Positions 55,959-64,000 of a stretch of DNA of 64,000 nt are shown here, piece after piece. Position numbers and translations under genes: made by a program. The notes under the pieces are model-generated. The model was not told the DNA's origin. It ran no database searches and saw nothing but the letters and a program-made list of their open reading frames with translations. Every line of letters begins with the position of its first letter. Within the stretch, counting starts at the first letter, position 1. Origin of the DNA: Streptomyces sp. NBRC 109706 (GTDB taxonomy: Bacteria; Actinomycetota; Actinomycetes; Streptomycetales; Streptomycetaceae); NCBI RefSeq assembly GCF_000974485.1, contig NZ_BBOM01000006.1, forward strand, positions 496,001 to 560,000. The letters are read 5' to 3'.

Positions 55959-55994
55959 CGGAAATATCAGAGATCTCGGAAATATCAGAGATCT
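55959..55994. repeat. 18-bp perfect tandem repeat at the end of the Bpa gene
   Basis: CGGAAATATCAGAGATCT occurs twice in a row, at 55959-55976 and 55977-55994, with a partial third copy running into the Bpa stop. The unit is AT-rich against its surroundings. It probably varies in copy number by slippage. It separates the Bpa stop from the bkd hairpin. Confidence 0.8.
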
Positions 55995-56557
55995 CAGAGA
56001 TAGGGGCCGGAACGGGCGCCGCCCTGCTGCTCGTCGAGGCCCAGATCGTCGGGGCCGAGCGCGCCGGGCGGCAGGGCCCGCCGCATCTGCTCCAGCTGGG
56101 CCCTGGCCGCCATCTGTTGGGCGAAGAGCGCGGTCTGGATGCCATGGAAAAGCCCCTCCAGCCAGCCGACCAGCTGCGCCTGCGCGATGCGCAGCTCGGC
56201 TTCCGTCGGCACCCCCTCGTCGGTGAAGGGCAGGGAGAGCCGCTCCAGCTCGGCCACCAGCTCGGGGGCCAGGCCCTCCTCCAACTCCTTGACCGAGCTG
56301 GCGTGGATCTCCTTCAACCGGACCCGACTGGCCTCGTCCAGTGGGGCCGCCTTGACCTCCTCCAGAAGCTGCTTGATCATGCTGCCGATGCGCATGACCT
56401 TCGCCGGCTGCTCCACCATCTCCGTGAGCGGTGTCTCGGAGGGCCCCTCGTCGCTCCCGCCGCCGTTCCCGGCGGGCCCGCTGAGGGCCATTCCGTCCGG
56501 GCCGACAACCAGGACCTGGGCATTCTCCTGCGGTGGTTCATTCCTCGGCTGAGTCAT
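55994..56557 (-). CDS. bpa: bacterial proteasome activator (Bpa/PafE)
   Basis: A 187-residue protein of the DUF2587/Bpa family. It starts with an acidic, disordered part (PQENAQVLVVGPDGMALSGP), then a four-helix bundle (about 50-165; KVMRIGSMIKQLLEEVKAAP, LVGWLEGLFHGIQTALFAQQ). It ends GPYL; the family C-terminal GQYL-like motif docks on the 20S proteasome alpha ring. Bpa forms dodecameric rings that open the proteasome without ATP. The start at 56557 has GGAGG only one base away, so its position is somewhat uncertain. Confidence 0.88.
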   Translation of the reverse strand: MTQPRNEPPQENAQVLVVGPDGMALSGPAGNGGGSDEGPSETPLTEMVEQPAKVMRIGSMIKQLLEEVKAAPLDEASRVRLKEIHASSVKELEEGLAPELVAELERLSLPFTDEGVPTEAELRIAQAQLVGWLEGLFHGIQTALFAQQMAARAQLEQMRRALPPGALGPDDLGLDEQQGGARSGPYL

Positions 56558-56578
56558 ACCTCCATCATGCAACGAGCG

Positions 56579-59425
56579 TCACCCCGCGCGCCGCGCCAGG
56601 GGCACCCGCGACCGGGTCAGCAGCGCCGCCAGCAGCCAGGCGATCAGCGGGACGACCACCAGCAGCTGGAGGAACGTCATCCAGGGCAGCTCGATCAGCA
56701 GCTCGGGACGCGGGCCCAGCTCGCTGCCCATGCCCCACCAGCGCTCCCAGTTCCGCACATTGGCCCGGTACTCGGTGAGCCGCAGCCCGATCGCCGGGAG
56801 CAGCCCGGAGAGCGCGCCGAGGAACACCCCCATGGCCGCGATCAGTCCGCACTGCAGCCCGGCGAGGCTGCGGCGCATCCTGGGCGTGGCGCCGACGGCG
56901 GAGAGGGTGGCCAGATCCGGCTCGGCGTCGGCCTGGGCCAGCCCGGTGGCGATCCCGGCGGCGCCGATGGTGATCACGGTGGCGACCAGCGCCAGGACCA
57001 GCAGCGCCAGCGAGTTGTCCGCGTCGTAGCCCTTCTCCACATAGAACCAGAGGTAGCTGCCGAGACGCTCGAACTCGGCGTCCACCGCCTGCTGTTCGGC
57101 GCCGCTCGGGGCGCGGCTCAGCTGGTAGAAGGTGCCCAGGTCGAACTCGGCCAGGCCGAGCGCGGCGGCCGTCTCGTGCGTCATCACCACGGTCGGCGCG
57201 GACACGTCCCCCGGCAGCGCGTGCGCCGGCAGCGAGATCTCCTCCTCCGGCGGGTCGGCGCGCTGGCCCGAGTCGTTCCACTCGATGTCGTCGGCGACCT
57301 GGGTCCGGTAGAGGCCGAGCGTCACCGTCCCGTCGTCGGTCAGATAGTCGGGGTGGGCGACGACCGCCTCGCCGGCCTCAAGCGCTGCGGTCGCGGCCGC
57401 GTCGCCGATGCCCAGCTCGGTCAGCGTCTCGGCGGGGCCGATCAGCACCATGCTCTGGCCGTGCAGCCACTGGGTGGCCCCGCAGACCGGCCGCTGGGCC
57501 AGATCGCGGAGTTCGGCGGCGGGCAGCTCCGACTGTCCCTCCCGGTACAGCGGGCACTCCGTCTCGCCCGGCAGCAGCGGGATCACCTCGCCGCAGTACA
57601 ACTCCTCGTCGCCGTACTCGGAGTCGGCGCCGGTCGACGCGCACTCGCCGGGCGCCGGCAGCGCCCGCGCCAGGTCGATCTCGCTCTCCACCGGCAGTTC
57701 CTTGGCCACGGCGGCGCGGGCGCCGCCCAGATCCCGGCCGGCGTCCGGCATCATCGCGAAGACGCCGGCCGTGTTCATCGGCAGCGTCTCCTCGTACTGG
57801 GCGCGGTTCTCCGCGTCGTCGCTGACCATCACGGTGGCGACGGACACCGTGCCGGCGACGGCGGCCAGCACGGCGGCGACCGCCGGCGCGGTGCGGCCCC
57901 GGTTGCGGGCCGCGTCGCGCAGCGCCAGCCGCCCGGTCAGCGGCAGGAACCGCGCCAGCCGGCCGAAGCCGCCGACCAGCATCGGGGTGAGCGCGACCAG
58001 GCCCAGCTCGGCGATCACCGCGCCGGCGGCCACCGCCAGCGTCTCCCCCCAGAACCCGCCCAGCAGGGCCAGCGCGGCGCCGAGCACCAGGGCGATCCCG
58101 CCGACCAGCGGCAACGCCCGCCCGCCGGCGCGCACTCCGCGCCGACCGGTCAGCGAGGCGAGCACGCTGCTCCGCGCCGCGTTGTACGCCGGGATGACGG
58201 CGGCCAGCAGGCCGATCAGCACCGCGAAGACCGCGATGCCGGCCAGCTCCAGCGGCCGGAAGTCCCAGGAGCCGAACCGGCTGCCCAACTGCTCCTCGAT
58301 CAGCGGCCTCGCCAGCACCGTCAGCAGCACGCCGACGACCAGCCCGACGACGGCCGCCGCCGCGCCCAGCACCACGCCGCTCGCCAGCATCACCGCGCGC
58401 AGCTGCGGCCGATGGCCACCGTTGGCGCCGATCAGGCCCAGCATCCGGCGGGATCTGCGGGCGCTCACCGCGAAGGCGGGCCCGGCCAGCAGACAGATCT
58501 CCAGGATCACCAGGGAGACGGCCACCACGGCGACCGCGACGACCTCCCCCTGGACGGTCGACCCCGCCGTCAGCTCCCCCGTCCCGGGCGGCAGCTGGTC
58601 GGCGGGCGGCGGGTTCAGCACGACCTCGCGTGAGGTGACGAAGAAGCCGTGCTCGTTGGCCGCCAGCACCGTCGCCCAGTCGACGCCCGCCTCGCCCGGC
58701 ACCTGGACCAGCAGTCCCGGGCGGTCCCAGGGCTCCTGCCGGAGCGCGCTGCCCGGCAGCGCCGTCAGATGGTTCTGGTCGATCTCGTCGGGCAGCTCAT
58801 AGCTGCCGGTGACGGTGAACTCGGTGCCCTCGTCCAGGGGTTGGCCCCAGTGGCCGAGGGTCAGCGTGTCCCCGACGGAGAGCCCGCCCTCGTCGAGCAG
58901 CGCCTCGCTGGCCGCGATCTCGTCGGGCGATTCGGCGAACCGGCCCTCCTTCAGATCGTGGATCCCGGCCACCGTCGGATCCGTCGCGTCCATCTCCTGG
59001 ATCTCGGACTCGGTCACCCCGTGCTCGGTGCCGACCCGCATCCAGTTGCTGTTCTCGTAGACCATCGTGGCGCCGTCGGGGAGCAGCGGCCCCAGCAGGG
59101 CCTTCAGCTCCTCCTCGGAGCGCCAGGTGGGCTCCTCCCAGTCCTCGGACCACTCCTCGACGGATGACCACTCGACGGCGTCGGGGGCCTGCACGATCGG
59201 GTTGCCGTCGTTGGACCACACGAAGTGCGCGTCGGCCGCGCCGAGATCCCGGTCCAGCTGTTCCTCGGTGGAGAGTTGGCCGCTGCGCAGCGCCAGATCG
59301 ACGGCCGTCGCGCCCAGGATGGGCAGCGCGATCATGGCCACCACCAGGGCGCTGCGGCCCTTGGCGCGCAGCGCGTCGCGGCGGGCGATGCGCAGCGCCA
59401 GCCGCCAGTTGTGTCGTCCGCTCAC
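56579..59425 (-). CDS. ABC transporter permease, MacB/FtsX-type, fused double unit
   Basis: A 948-residue permease with two FtsX-type blocks. An N-terminal helix (LVVAMIALPILGATAVDLAL) leads to a large extracellular domain (about 60-290), three helices (about 300-420), a further set near 440-545, a second extracellular part (about 560-800) with eight cysteines, and the last three helices (LALLVLALVATVITIGAAGI near 825). Such FtsX-like proteins act as mechanotransmitters in peptide-antibiotic resistance or signalling. It overlaps the ATPase gene by four bases. Confidence 0.9.
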   Translation of the reverse strand: MSGRHNWRLALRIARRDALRAKGRSALVVAMIALPILGATAVDLALRSGQLSTEEQLDRDLGAADAHFVWSNDGNPIVQAPDAVEWSSVEEWSEDWEEPTWRSEEELKALLGPLLPDGATMVYENSNWMRVGTEHGVTESEIQEMDATDPTVAGIHDLKEGRFAESPDEIAASEALLDEGGLSVGDTLTLGHWGQPLDEGTEFTVTGSYELPDEIDQNHLTALPGSALRQEPWDRPGLLVQVPGEAGVDWATVLAANEHGFFVTSREVVLNPPPADQLPPGTGELTAGSTVQGEVVAVAVVAVSLVILEICLLAGPAFAVSARRSRRMLGLIGANGGHRPQLRAVMLASGVVLGAAAAVVGLVVGVLLTVLARPLIEEQLGSRFGSWDFRPLELAGIAVFAVLIGLLAAVIPAYNAARSSVLASLTGRRGVRAGGRALPLVGGIALVLGAALALLGGFWGETLAVAAGAVIAELGLVALTPMLVGGFGRLARFLPLTGRLALRDAARNRGRTAPAVAAVLAAVAGTVSVATVMVSDDAENRAQYEETLPMNTAGVFAMMPDAGRDLGGARAAVAKELPVESEIDLARALPAPGECASTGADSEYGDEELYCGEVIPLLPGETECPLYREGQSELPAAELRDLAQRPVCGATQWLHGQSMVLIGPAETLTELGIGDAAATAALEAGEAVVAHPDYLTDDGTVTLGLYRTQVADDIEWNDSGQRADPPEEEISLPAHALPGDVSAPTVVMTHETAAALGLAEFDLGTFYQLSRAPSGAEQQAVDAEFERLGSYLWFYVEKGYDADNSLALLVLALVATVITIGAAGIATGLAQADAEPDLATLSAVGATPRMRRSLAGLQCGLIAAMGVFLGALSGLLPAIGLRLTEYRANVRNWERWWGMGSELGPRPELLIELPWMTFLQLLVVVPLIAWLLAALLTRSRVPLARRAG

Positions 59426-60204
59426 CGCGCGCTCCCGCCGGCCAGCAGCGATTCGGCCGAGCTGGCCGACGACTCGTCCACCACGGTGCCGTCCCGCAGG
59501 AAGACCACCCGGTCCGCCCAGGCCGCGAAGCGCGTCTCATGGGTCACCAGCACCACGGCCGCGCCCTGGTCGCCCCGGTGGCGCAGCAGCGCGAGGACCG
59601 CGTCGCTGGTCTCGGTGTCCAACGCGCCGGTCGGCTCGTCGGCGAGCAGCAGCCTGCGGTCGCCGACCAGCGCCCGGGCGATGGCCACCCGCTGCTGCTG
59701 GCCGCCGGACATCTCGTCCGGGAACCGGTCGGCGACCTCGGTCAGGCCCATCTCCGCCAGCGCGGCCAGCGCCTCCCCGCGCGCCGCGCGGTGCGAGACG
59801 CCGTCCAGCTCGCGGGGGAGCGCGATGTTCTCGGCCGCGGTGAGCGCGGGTATGAGGTTGTAGTCCTGGAACACATAGCCGACCGAGGTGCGGCGGATCC
59901 GCGCCAGCCGGGCCCGGCTGAGCCGGCCCAGATCCCGGCCCTCGACCAGCACCTGCCCGCCGGAAGCGGTGTCCAGGCCGCCGGCCAGCGTCAACAGCGT
60001 CGACTTCCCGGACCCGGAGGGGCCCATCACGGCCACGAACTCCCCGGCCCGCACGGTCAGATCGACGCCGCGCAGCGCGTGCACGGCCGCCTCCCCGTTG
60101 CCGTGGACCCGGGTCAGCCCGCGCAGCTCCAGCACGGCCGCGCGGTCCGGCCCGGCGCCGGCCCGTTCGGTTGGGTGATCGTTCGTCTCGTTCGCCTCGC
60201 TCAT
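59422..60204 (-). CDS. ABC transporter ATPase, MacB/LolD-type
   Basis: A 260-residue ATPase. Walker A GPSGSGKST near residue 64, Q-loop FQDYNLIPALT near 113, signature MSGGQQQRVAIARAL near 167, Walker B LLLADEPTGALD near 188 and switch VTHE are intact. It pairs with the downstream FtsX-type permease (four-base overlap) and follows padR (four-base overlap), so the operon is padR-ATPase-permease. Confidence 0.95.
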   Translation of the reverse strand: MSEANETNDHPTERAGAGPDRAAVLELRGLTRVHGNGEAAVHALRGVDLTVRAGEFVAVMGPSGSGKSTLLTLAGGLDTASGGQVLVEGRDLGRLSRARLARIRRTSVGYVFQDYNLIPALTAAENIALPRELDGVSHRAARGEALAALAEMGLTEVADRFPDEMSGGQQQRVAIARALVGDRRLLLADEPTGALDTETSDAVLALLRHRGDQGAAVVLVTHETRFAAWADRVVFLRDGTVVDESSASSAESLLAGGSAR

Positions 60205-60842
60205 GACGAAGCCCCCCGTCGGTTGGTGGAACGGTGCGCGGGCGCGGTCGGGGGCGCGGTCGGGGGCGGCGGCAACGGTTGCCGCTGTCCCCGGACGGCG
60301 GCCAGCCGCACCAGACGTGACTCGCAGTGGTCGAGCCAGCGGATCTCGGCCTCGGCGTAGAAGATCAGCTGCTCGAGCACCAGCAGCCAGGCGATGTCGT
60401 CGGCCGAGGCCGGCTCGGTCGCGGTCGACTCGGCCCTGAGCGCGTCGGCCTTGAGCCGGGTGTAGTCCCGCATCGCGCCCAGCGTGTGCCGCCGCTGCGT
60501 CTGGATGACGGCCGGCAGGTCGACGCCAGGGGTGCCCACGGCCATCGCCAGTTTGATCGCCAGCTCGTCCCTGGACGGCTGGGTCCGGTCCACCGGCTCG
60601 GTGAACCAGCTGTCCAGCGCCGTCCGCCCCGCGTCGGTGATGGCGTACAGCTGCTGCTTGGCGTCGCCGCCGCCCTCGGGCCTGATCAGCCCGTCGCGTT
60701 CAAGACGGCCGAGCGTCGTATAGACCTGGCCGATGTTCAACGGCCAGGTGGTACCGGTGCGGGACTCGAACTCCGCACGTAGTTGGGAGCCGTAGCGCGG
60801 CCCCTGGTCGAGCAGGGCCAACAGCCCGAAACGGATCGACAT
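60201..60842 (-). CDS. PadR family transcriptional regulator
   Basis: A 213-residue PadR regulator. A winged helix (LLALLDQGPRYGSQLRAEFE from residue 7 and GQVYTTLGRLERDGLI near residue 38) is followed by the helical vinyl-type dimerisation domain (about 90-190) and a Pro-rich end. It heads the ABC operon and overlaps the ATPase start. Operator-like repeats overlap its own start codon and lie about 90 bp upstream, pointing to autorepression released by the exported compound. Confidence 0.92.
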   Translation of the reverse strand: MSIRFGLLALLDQGPRYGSQLRAEFESRTGTTWPLNIGQVYTTLGRLERDGLIRPEGGGDAKQQLYAITDAGRTALDSWFTEPVDRTQPSRDELAIKLAMAVGTPGVDLPAVIQTQRRHTLGAMRDYTRLKADALRAESTATEPASADDIAWLLVLEQLIFYAEAEIRWLDHCESRLVRLAAVRGQRQPLPPPPTAPPTAPAHRSTNRRGASS

Positions 60843-60866
60843 ACCGAGTATGTATACCCGGTATGT
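60839..60866 (-). promoter_or_regulatory. PadR-type operator overlapping the padR start codon
   Basis: ACATAC-CGA-GTATGT (60839-60853) overlaps GTATAC-CCG-GTATGT (60852-60866), giving two nested inverted repeats that include the ATG. Binding here would block transcription or translation initiation. Confidence 0.7.
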
Positions 60867-60929
60867 TCGTCATCGGGCAAGGCCGCCGGTGGCGGCCGCC
60901 GCTCGGCCGGCGCTCGGCCGACCCGAAGA

Positions 60930-60944
60930 ACATACTCGGTATGT
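60930..60944 (-). promoter_or_regulatory. second PadR-type operator, upstream of the padR operon
   Basis: ACATAC-TCG-GTATGT is a perfect 6-3-6 inverted repeat, 91 bp before the first element and 88 bp upstream of the padR start. Together the two could support looping. Confidence 0.7.
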
Positions 60945-60961
60945 GACGGCCTCCGCCGGCC

Positions 60962-61336
60962 TCAGCCCTGGCGCAGCCGCAGTCCCAGCAGGCCGATGCC
61001 CGTCCCCAGGCAGGTGAGTCCGGCGCCCAGTGGCAGCACGGGGACCACCTCGCCGCCGGCGGCCGTTCCGCCGGTCGCCGCCAGCCGCTGCCCGACCGTG
61101 CCGTCGCCGACGCCGCGCCCCTCCCAGCGGGTCGCCGGCTGATCGACGATCCGCCAGTCGGCCACCCGTTCCTCGGTGCGCTCGGTGCGCTCTGTGTGTT
61201 CGGGGTTTCGGGGGGCGCGGCGGCCGTCCGTCCCGTCGGCGGGATCCCGTTCGCCCGCCGCCGCCATCGCGGAGAATGGAGCGGCGACGGCGAACAGCAG
61301 CGTTCCGGCCAGCACGATTCCCACCCACAGCCTCAC
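60962..61336 (-). CDS. small secreted protein with LAxTG sortase motif
   Basis: A 124-residue cell-wall-anchored protein. The start GTG 61336 gives a signal peptide (RLWVGIVLAGTLLFAVAAPF, cut near SAMAAAG). A hydrophilic middle (TERTERTEER, charged) is followed by RLAATGGTAAGG (LAATG, the class E sortase motif) near residue 84, a hydrophobic stretch (VVPVLPLGAGLTCLGTGIGLLG), and a basic end (LRLRQG). The arrangement is that of LAxTG substrates. A PadR-like motif lies upstream. Confidence 0.65.
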   Translation of the reverse strand: MRLWVGIVLAGTLLFAVAAPFSAMAAAGERDPADGTDGRRAPRNPEHTERTERTEERVADWRIVDQPATRWEGRGVGDGTVGQRLAATGGTAAGGEVVPVLPLGAGLTCLGTGIGLLGLRLRQG

Positions 61337-61382
61337 GAGTCCCGACCCTTCGCGGTGAAATCCGGTTTGCCCGGATAGTCCT

Positions 61383-61408
61383 CGGTATGTCATCAGCTTG
61401 GCATACCG
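61383..61408 (-). promoter_or_regulatory. CGGTATG-N12-CATACCG inverted repeat upstream of the LAxTG protein gene
   Basis: Seven-base arms, spacer 12, centred about 60 bp before the small LAxTG gene start. The arms share CGGTATG with the padR operators (CTCGGTATGT at 60935-60944 recurs at 61381-61390), suggesting the same regulator controls both. Confidence 0.5.
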
Positions 61409-61479
61409 GACCTGTCCGGGCATCTCGGGCGCCACGCGTGGTCGTCCCGGTCTTCCCGGTGAACTCCCGGGCGGGAAGG

Positions 61480-62460
61480 TCAGCTTCTGGTGAGGACCAC
61501 CTTGCCGATGTGCTCGCTCGACTCCAGGACGCGATGCGCCTCCGCCGCGTCCGAAAGCGGCAGCAACCGGTCGACGACCGGCCGGATCCGGCCATCGGCG
61601 ATCAGCGGCCAGACATGCTCCCCGACCGACTCCACGATCGCCGCCTTCTCCGCCGCCGGCCGGGCACGCAGCGAGGTCGCATGGATCGAACCCCGCTTGG
61701 CCAGCAGCTTCCGCAGATCCAGCTCGGCCTTGGCACCACCCTGGAAACCGATGATCGCCAGCCGCCCGCCGGTCGCCAACGCCGCGATATTGGACGCCAG
61801 ATAGCGCGCCCCCACGATGTCCAGGATCACATCGGCACCGGCCCCGTCCGTCGCCGCCGCCAACTCCTCGACAAAGTCGCTCTCCCGGTAGTTGATCAGG
61901 ATCTCCGCGCCCAGCGCCCGACAGCGCTCCAGCTTCGCCGCGCTGCCGGCCGTCACCGCGACCCGCGCGCCCACCGCCCTGGCCAGCTGGATCGCCATCG
62001 TGCCGATACCGCTGGACCCGCCGTGCACCAGCAGCGTCTCCCCGGCGCGCAGGCCGGCCAGCTCGAACACGTTGGACCACACCGTGCAGGCCACCTCGGG
62101 CAGCCCGGCGGCGGCCACCACCCCCACATCCCCCGGCACCGGCAGCAGTTGGCCGGCCGGCACACTCACCAACTCGGCATAGCCGCCGCCGGCCAACAAC
62201 GCGCACACCTCGTCGCCGACCCGCCAACCACTCACCCCGGGCCCGACCGCCGCCACCCGCCCGGCGCACTCAAGCCCCGGATAGGGCGAGGCGCCCGGCG
62301 GCGGATCGTAGAACCCCTGCCGTTGCAGCACATCGGCCCGGTTGACGCCGCTCGCCACGACGTCGACCAAGACCTCACCCGGCCCCACGGCGGGATCGGG
62401 CACCTCACTCCACACCAACCGCTCGGGCCCACCCGGCGCCGGAATCATGATCGCTCGCAT
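61480..62460 (-). CDS. quinone oxidoreductase / zinc-type alcohol dehydrogenase-like protein
   Basis: A 326-residue MDR-family enzyme (QOR, zinc-independent). The N-terminal GroES-like domain carries VASGVNRADVLQRQGFYDPP near residue 38 and GLECAGRVAAVGPGV. The NAD(P) domain has VHGGSSGIGTMAIQLARAVG near residue 147, VAYGxG-type replaced by GGSSGIG, and LAIIGFQGG near 238. Such enzymes reduce quinones or enones with NADPH. ATG 62460 starts MRAIMIPAPG, typical of the family. Confidence 0.9.
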   Translation of the reverse strand: MRAIMIPAPGGPERLVWSEVPDPAVGPGEVLVDVVASGVNRADVLQRQGFYDPPPGASPYPGLECAGRVAAVGPGVSGWRVGDEVCALLAGGGYAELVSVPAGQLLPVPGDVGVVAAAGLPEVACTVWSNVFELAGLRAGETLLVHGGSSGIGTMAIQLARAVGARVAVTAGSAAKLERCRALGAEILINYRESDFVEELAAATDGAGADVILDIVGARYLASNIAALATGGRLAIIGFQGGAKAELDLRKLLAKRGSIHATSLRARPAAEKAAIVESVGEHVWPLIADGRIRPVVDRLLPLSDAAEAHRVLESSEHIGKVVLTRS

Positions 62461-62539
62461 ACCACCGACGCTACCCCCCACCACCGCCCCACCCCCGAAG
62501 CCGCCGTCCCCCGACCGCCGGGCGCCGGCCGGCCGGCCG

Positions 62540-63208
62540 TTACTCGGGGCGTTGGGCCATCAGTACCAGGCCGGGGCCGCTGTAGTCGGTCGGGGGGAGG
62601 CGGAGGTCGGCGATGGTGGTCAGGCCGGCCGTGTCGATCAGTTTCGTCAGCTGTTCCGGGTGCCACTTGTGGGTGGTCCAGCGGACGGGGACCCCGCCGT
62701 ATGCCTCGGTGCGGACCGTGTCCTCGTCGCCGGCGTGGGTCGCGGTGATGAGGTATCCGCCCGGTTTCAGGGCCCGTGCGAAGGCGGCGAGCACCTGCGG
62801 CAGTATCGCTCGCGGCAGGTTGAACAGTGACCACCACCCCAACACGCCGCCCAGCGACGCCGGTTCGAGGTCGAGGTCGGTGGCAGAGGCGACGTCGAAG
62901 CGGCACTCGGGGTGCAGCCGGCGCGCGTTCTCGATCATGCGGGGCGAGAGGTCAACGCCCGACACGTCGAGCCCCCGCTCCGCGAGATAGGCGGTCACCT
63001 GCCCCGGCCCGCAGCCGACGTCGAGGACCGGCCCCAGCCCGCGCACCGAGTCCGCGAAGGCGTCGATCGACGCCTTGAGCCAGGGGTGGGTCCTGATGTC
63101 GCCGATCCCCGTAGTCACCACCATATGGGCGTAGTTGTCCGCCACCCGGTCATACGACTCCCGAACGACGTCCAGATCCGCCGGCCGGTCAATTCTGTCT
63201 CCACGCAT
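62540..63208 (-). CDS. SAM-dependent methyltransferase (class I)
   Basis: A 222-residue methyltransferase. VRESYDRVADNYAHMVV near residue 15 is the usual N-terminal helix. Motif I is PVLDVGCGPGQVTAYLAERG near residue 61, GVDLSPRMIENARRLHP near 84 binds the ribose, and GGVLGWWSLFNLPRAILP near 119 is motif IV. The substrate is unknown; the fold is that of small-molecule methylases of the UbiE/Methyltransf_25 group. It converges on no gene and is followed by the oxidoreductase. Confidence 0.9.
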   Translation of the reverse strand: MRGDRIDRPADLDVVRESYDRVADNYAHMVVTTGIGDIRTHPWLKASIDAFADSVRGLGPVLDVGCGPGQVTAYLAERGLDVSGVDLSPRMIENARRLHPECRFDVASATDLDLEPASLGGVLGWWSLFNLPRAILPQVLAAFARALKPGGYLITATHAGDEDTVRTEAYGGVPVRWTTHKWHPEQLTKLIDTAGLTTIADLRLPPTDYSGPGLVLMAQRPE

Positions 63209-63238
63209 ACCGGAGAACGATAGGCCCGTGGCCCCGGG

Positions 63239-64000
63239 TCAGCCGGCCAGGTCCCTGGTGCCGCGGATCTGGCTGAAGTAGAGGCTCAGCGGCGCGAGGA
63301 AGGCGAGGGCGCAGGCGGTGAAGAGGGCGTTCCGTGTTCCGAAGGCGTCGGCGATGACGCCGCCCAGCAGCGCGCCGATCGGAATCGCTCCCCAGGTGAA
63401 GAAGCGGACCGAGGCCACGACGCGCGGTAGCAGCTCCGGTGGGGTGATGCTCTGGCGGTGGGTGCGGGTGATGATGCTGAGGACGGTGATGCCGGCCGCG
63501 AAACCGGCCTGGCCCAGGCTGAAGAGGAGGATCGTCCAGCTTGAGTAGGCGAGCGGCATGCACAGCGCGATGGCGCCTCCGGCGGCGCTCGCCGCCACCA
63601 CGGTGCGTGCCGTTCCGATCCTGGCCGCGAGGCGCGTGGTGATCGCGGCGCCCGCCAGGGCTCCCAGGCCGTCGGTGGCGAGCACGAGTCCGACGGTCCC
63701 CGCCGGTAGATCGGCCGTGCGGACGAGGAAGACGGGCGCGACGGCCAGCACCACGCCGGAGGAGAGGTTGAACGCCGTGGAAGCCATCACGCAGGGGCGT
63801 ATCACCGAGTGCCGCAGGACAAACCCCAGGCCCTCCCTGACCTGCTTGGTGAAGGGCTCGTGATTGCGCGCGGGGGGACGGGACGCCCCGCCGGGAATGC
63901 GCCAGAGGAGAACAGCGGACAGCAGGTAACTGACCGCGTCGGTAAGGAGGGTGATGGCAGCGCCGAACGCCTGTACCAGAAGACCGCCAAGTGACGGGCC
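63239..64000 (-). CDS. MFS transporter (EntS/MFS_3-like), N-terminus cut by window edge
   Basis: The C-terminal 253 residues are seen, and the gene runs off at 64000. Visible are helices such as GPSLGGLLVQAFGAAITLLT at the edge, the cytoplasmic loop HEPFTKQVREGLGFVLRHSV, LVLATDGLGALAGAAITTRL, and AIPIGALLGGVIADAFGTRN, typical of the MFS_3 group (enterobactin-exporter EntS-like multidrug/siderophore efflux). The end is LYFSQIRGTRDLAG. Start and upstream regulation lie outside the window. Confidence 0.88.
   Translation of the reverse strand, partial: GPSLGGLLVQAFGAAITLLTDAVSYLLSAVLLWRIPGGASRPPARNHEPFTKQVREGLGFVLRHSVIRPCVMASTAFNLSSGVVLAVAPVFLVRTADLPAGTVGLVLATDGLGALAGAAITTRLAARIGTARTVVAASAAGGAIALCMPLAYSSWTILLFSLGQAGFAAGITVLSIITRTHRQSITPPELLPRVVASVRFFTWGAIPIGALLGGVIADAFGTRNALFTACALAFLAPLSLYFSQIRGTRDLAG

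Overview
The window looks like core chromosome of a high-GC actinomycete, most likely Streptomyces or a close relative. Codons are strongly GC-biased at third positions and starts are ATG or GTG. There is a mycothiol-type (MDMPI) enzyme, a proteasome activator, Ser/Thr kinases and PP2C phosphatase signalling, and a class E (LAxTG) sortase substrate. Two perfect copies of the Streptomyces parS palindrome (2770-2783 and 45833-45846) suggest the oriC-proximal arm. From memory, the order aspS, acyl-CoA dehydrogenase, M18 aminopeptidase, Ser/Thr kinases, response regulator and bkd genes resembles the S. coelicolor region SCO3795 to SCO3821; an alignment would be needed to confirm this.

Left part (1-34 kb): the end of a Nei/Fpg glycosylase; a glycosyltransferase pair (GT2 plus polysialyltransferase-like); a parS site; an acyltransferase-3 membrane protein; a TauE-type carrier; an ABC pair convergent with it; an ATP-dependent DNA ligase; an L,D-transpeptidase lipoprotein; and a ketopantoate-reductase-like enzyme. 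Next come a pectate lyase and, downstream on the same strand, a very large regulator (LacI-type sensor, degenerate kinase, receiver, AraC HTH). Then a hydrolase pair, a secreted protein of unknown function, a DUF885 peptidase, a 1076-residue ATPase, a DrrAB-like exporter, an FMN reductase, a ClpC-like unfoldase with a small CxxC protein upstream, a D-cysteine desulfhydrase-like enzyme, two methyltransferase/TerB genes and aspS.

Middle (34-41 kb): a PAS/GAF/SpoIIE/HATPase phosphatase is followed by a compact four-gene lasso-peptide cluster on the minus strand. The order is precursor, cyclase, RRE, protease. The 45-residue precursor gene at 39223-39360 is easily missed; its predicted core is GGIGHWWDFSGFRPLV with a Gly1-Asp8 ring. 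No exporter is present. A decayed IS5-type transposase fragment lies just upstream, which suggests the cluster was inserted into core sequence.

Right part (41-64 kb): fatty/branched-acid catabolism (acyl-CoA dehydrogenase; the bkd E1alpha, E1beta and E2 operon), M18 aminopeptidase, two divergent membrane Ser/Thr kinases, a NarL-type response regulator, the proteasome activator Bpa, a PadR-controlled MacB/FtsX-type ABC system with repeated ACATAC/GTATGT operators, a small LAxTG surface protein that may share that control, a quinone oxidoreductase, a methyltransferase and a truncated MFS exporter. Several genes end in strong GC-rich hairpins. No rRNA, tRNA, CRISPR array or intact mobile element was seen.
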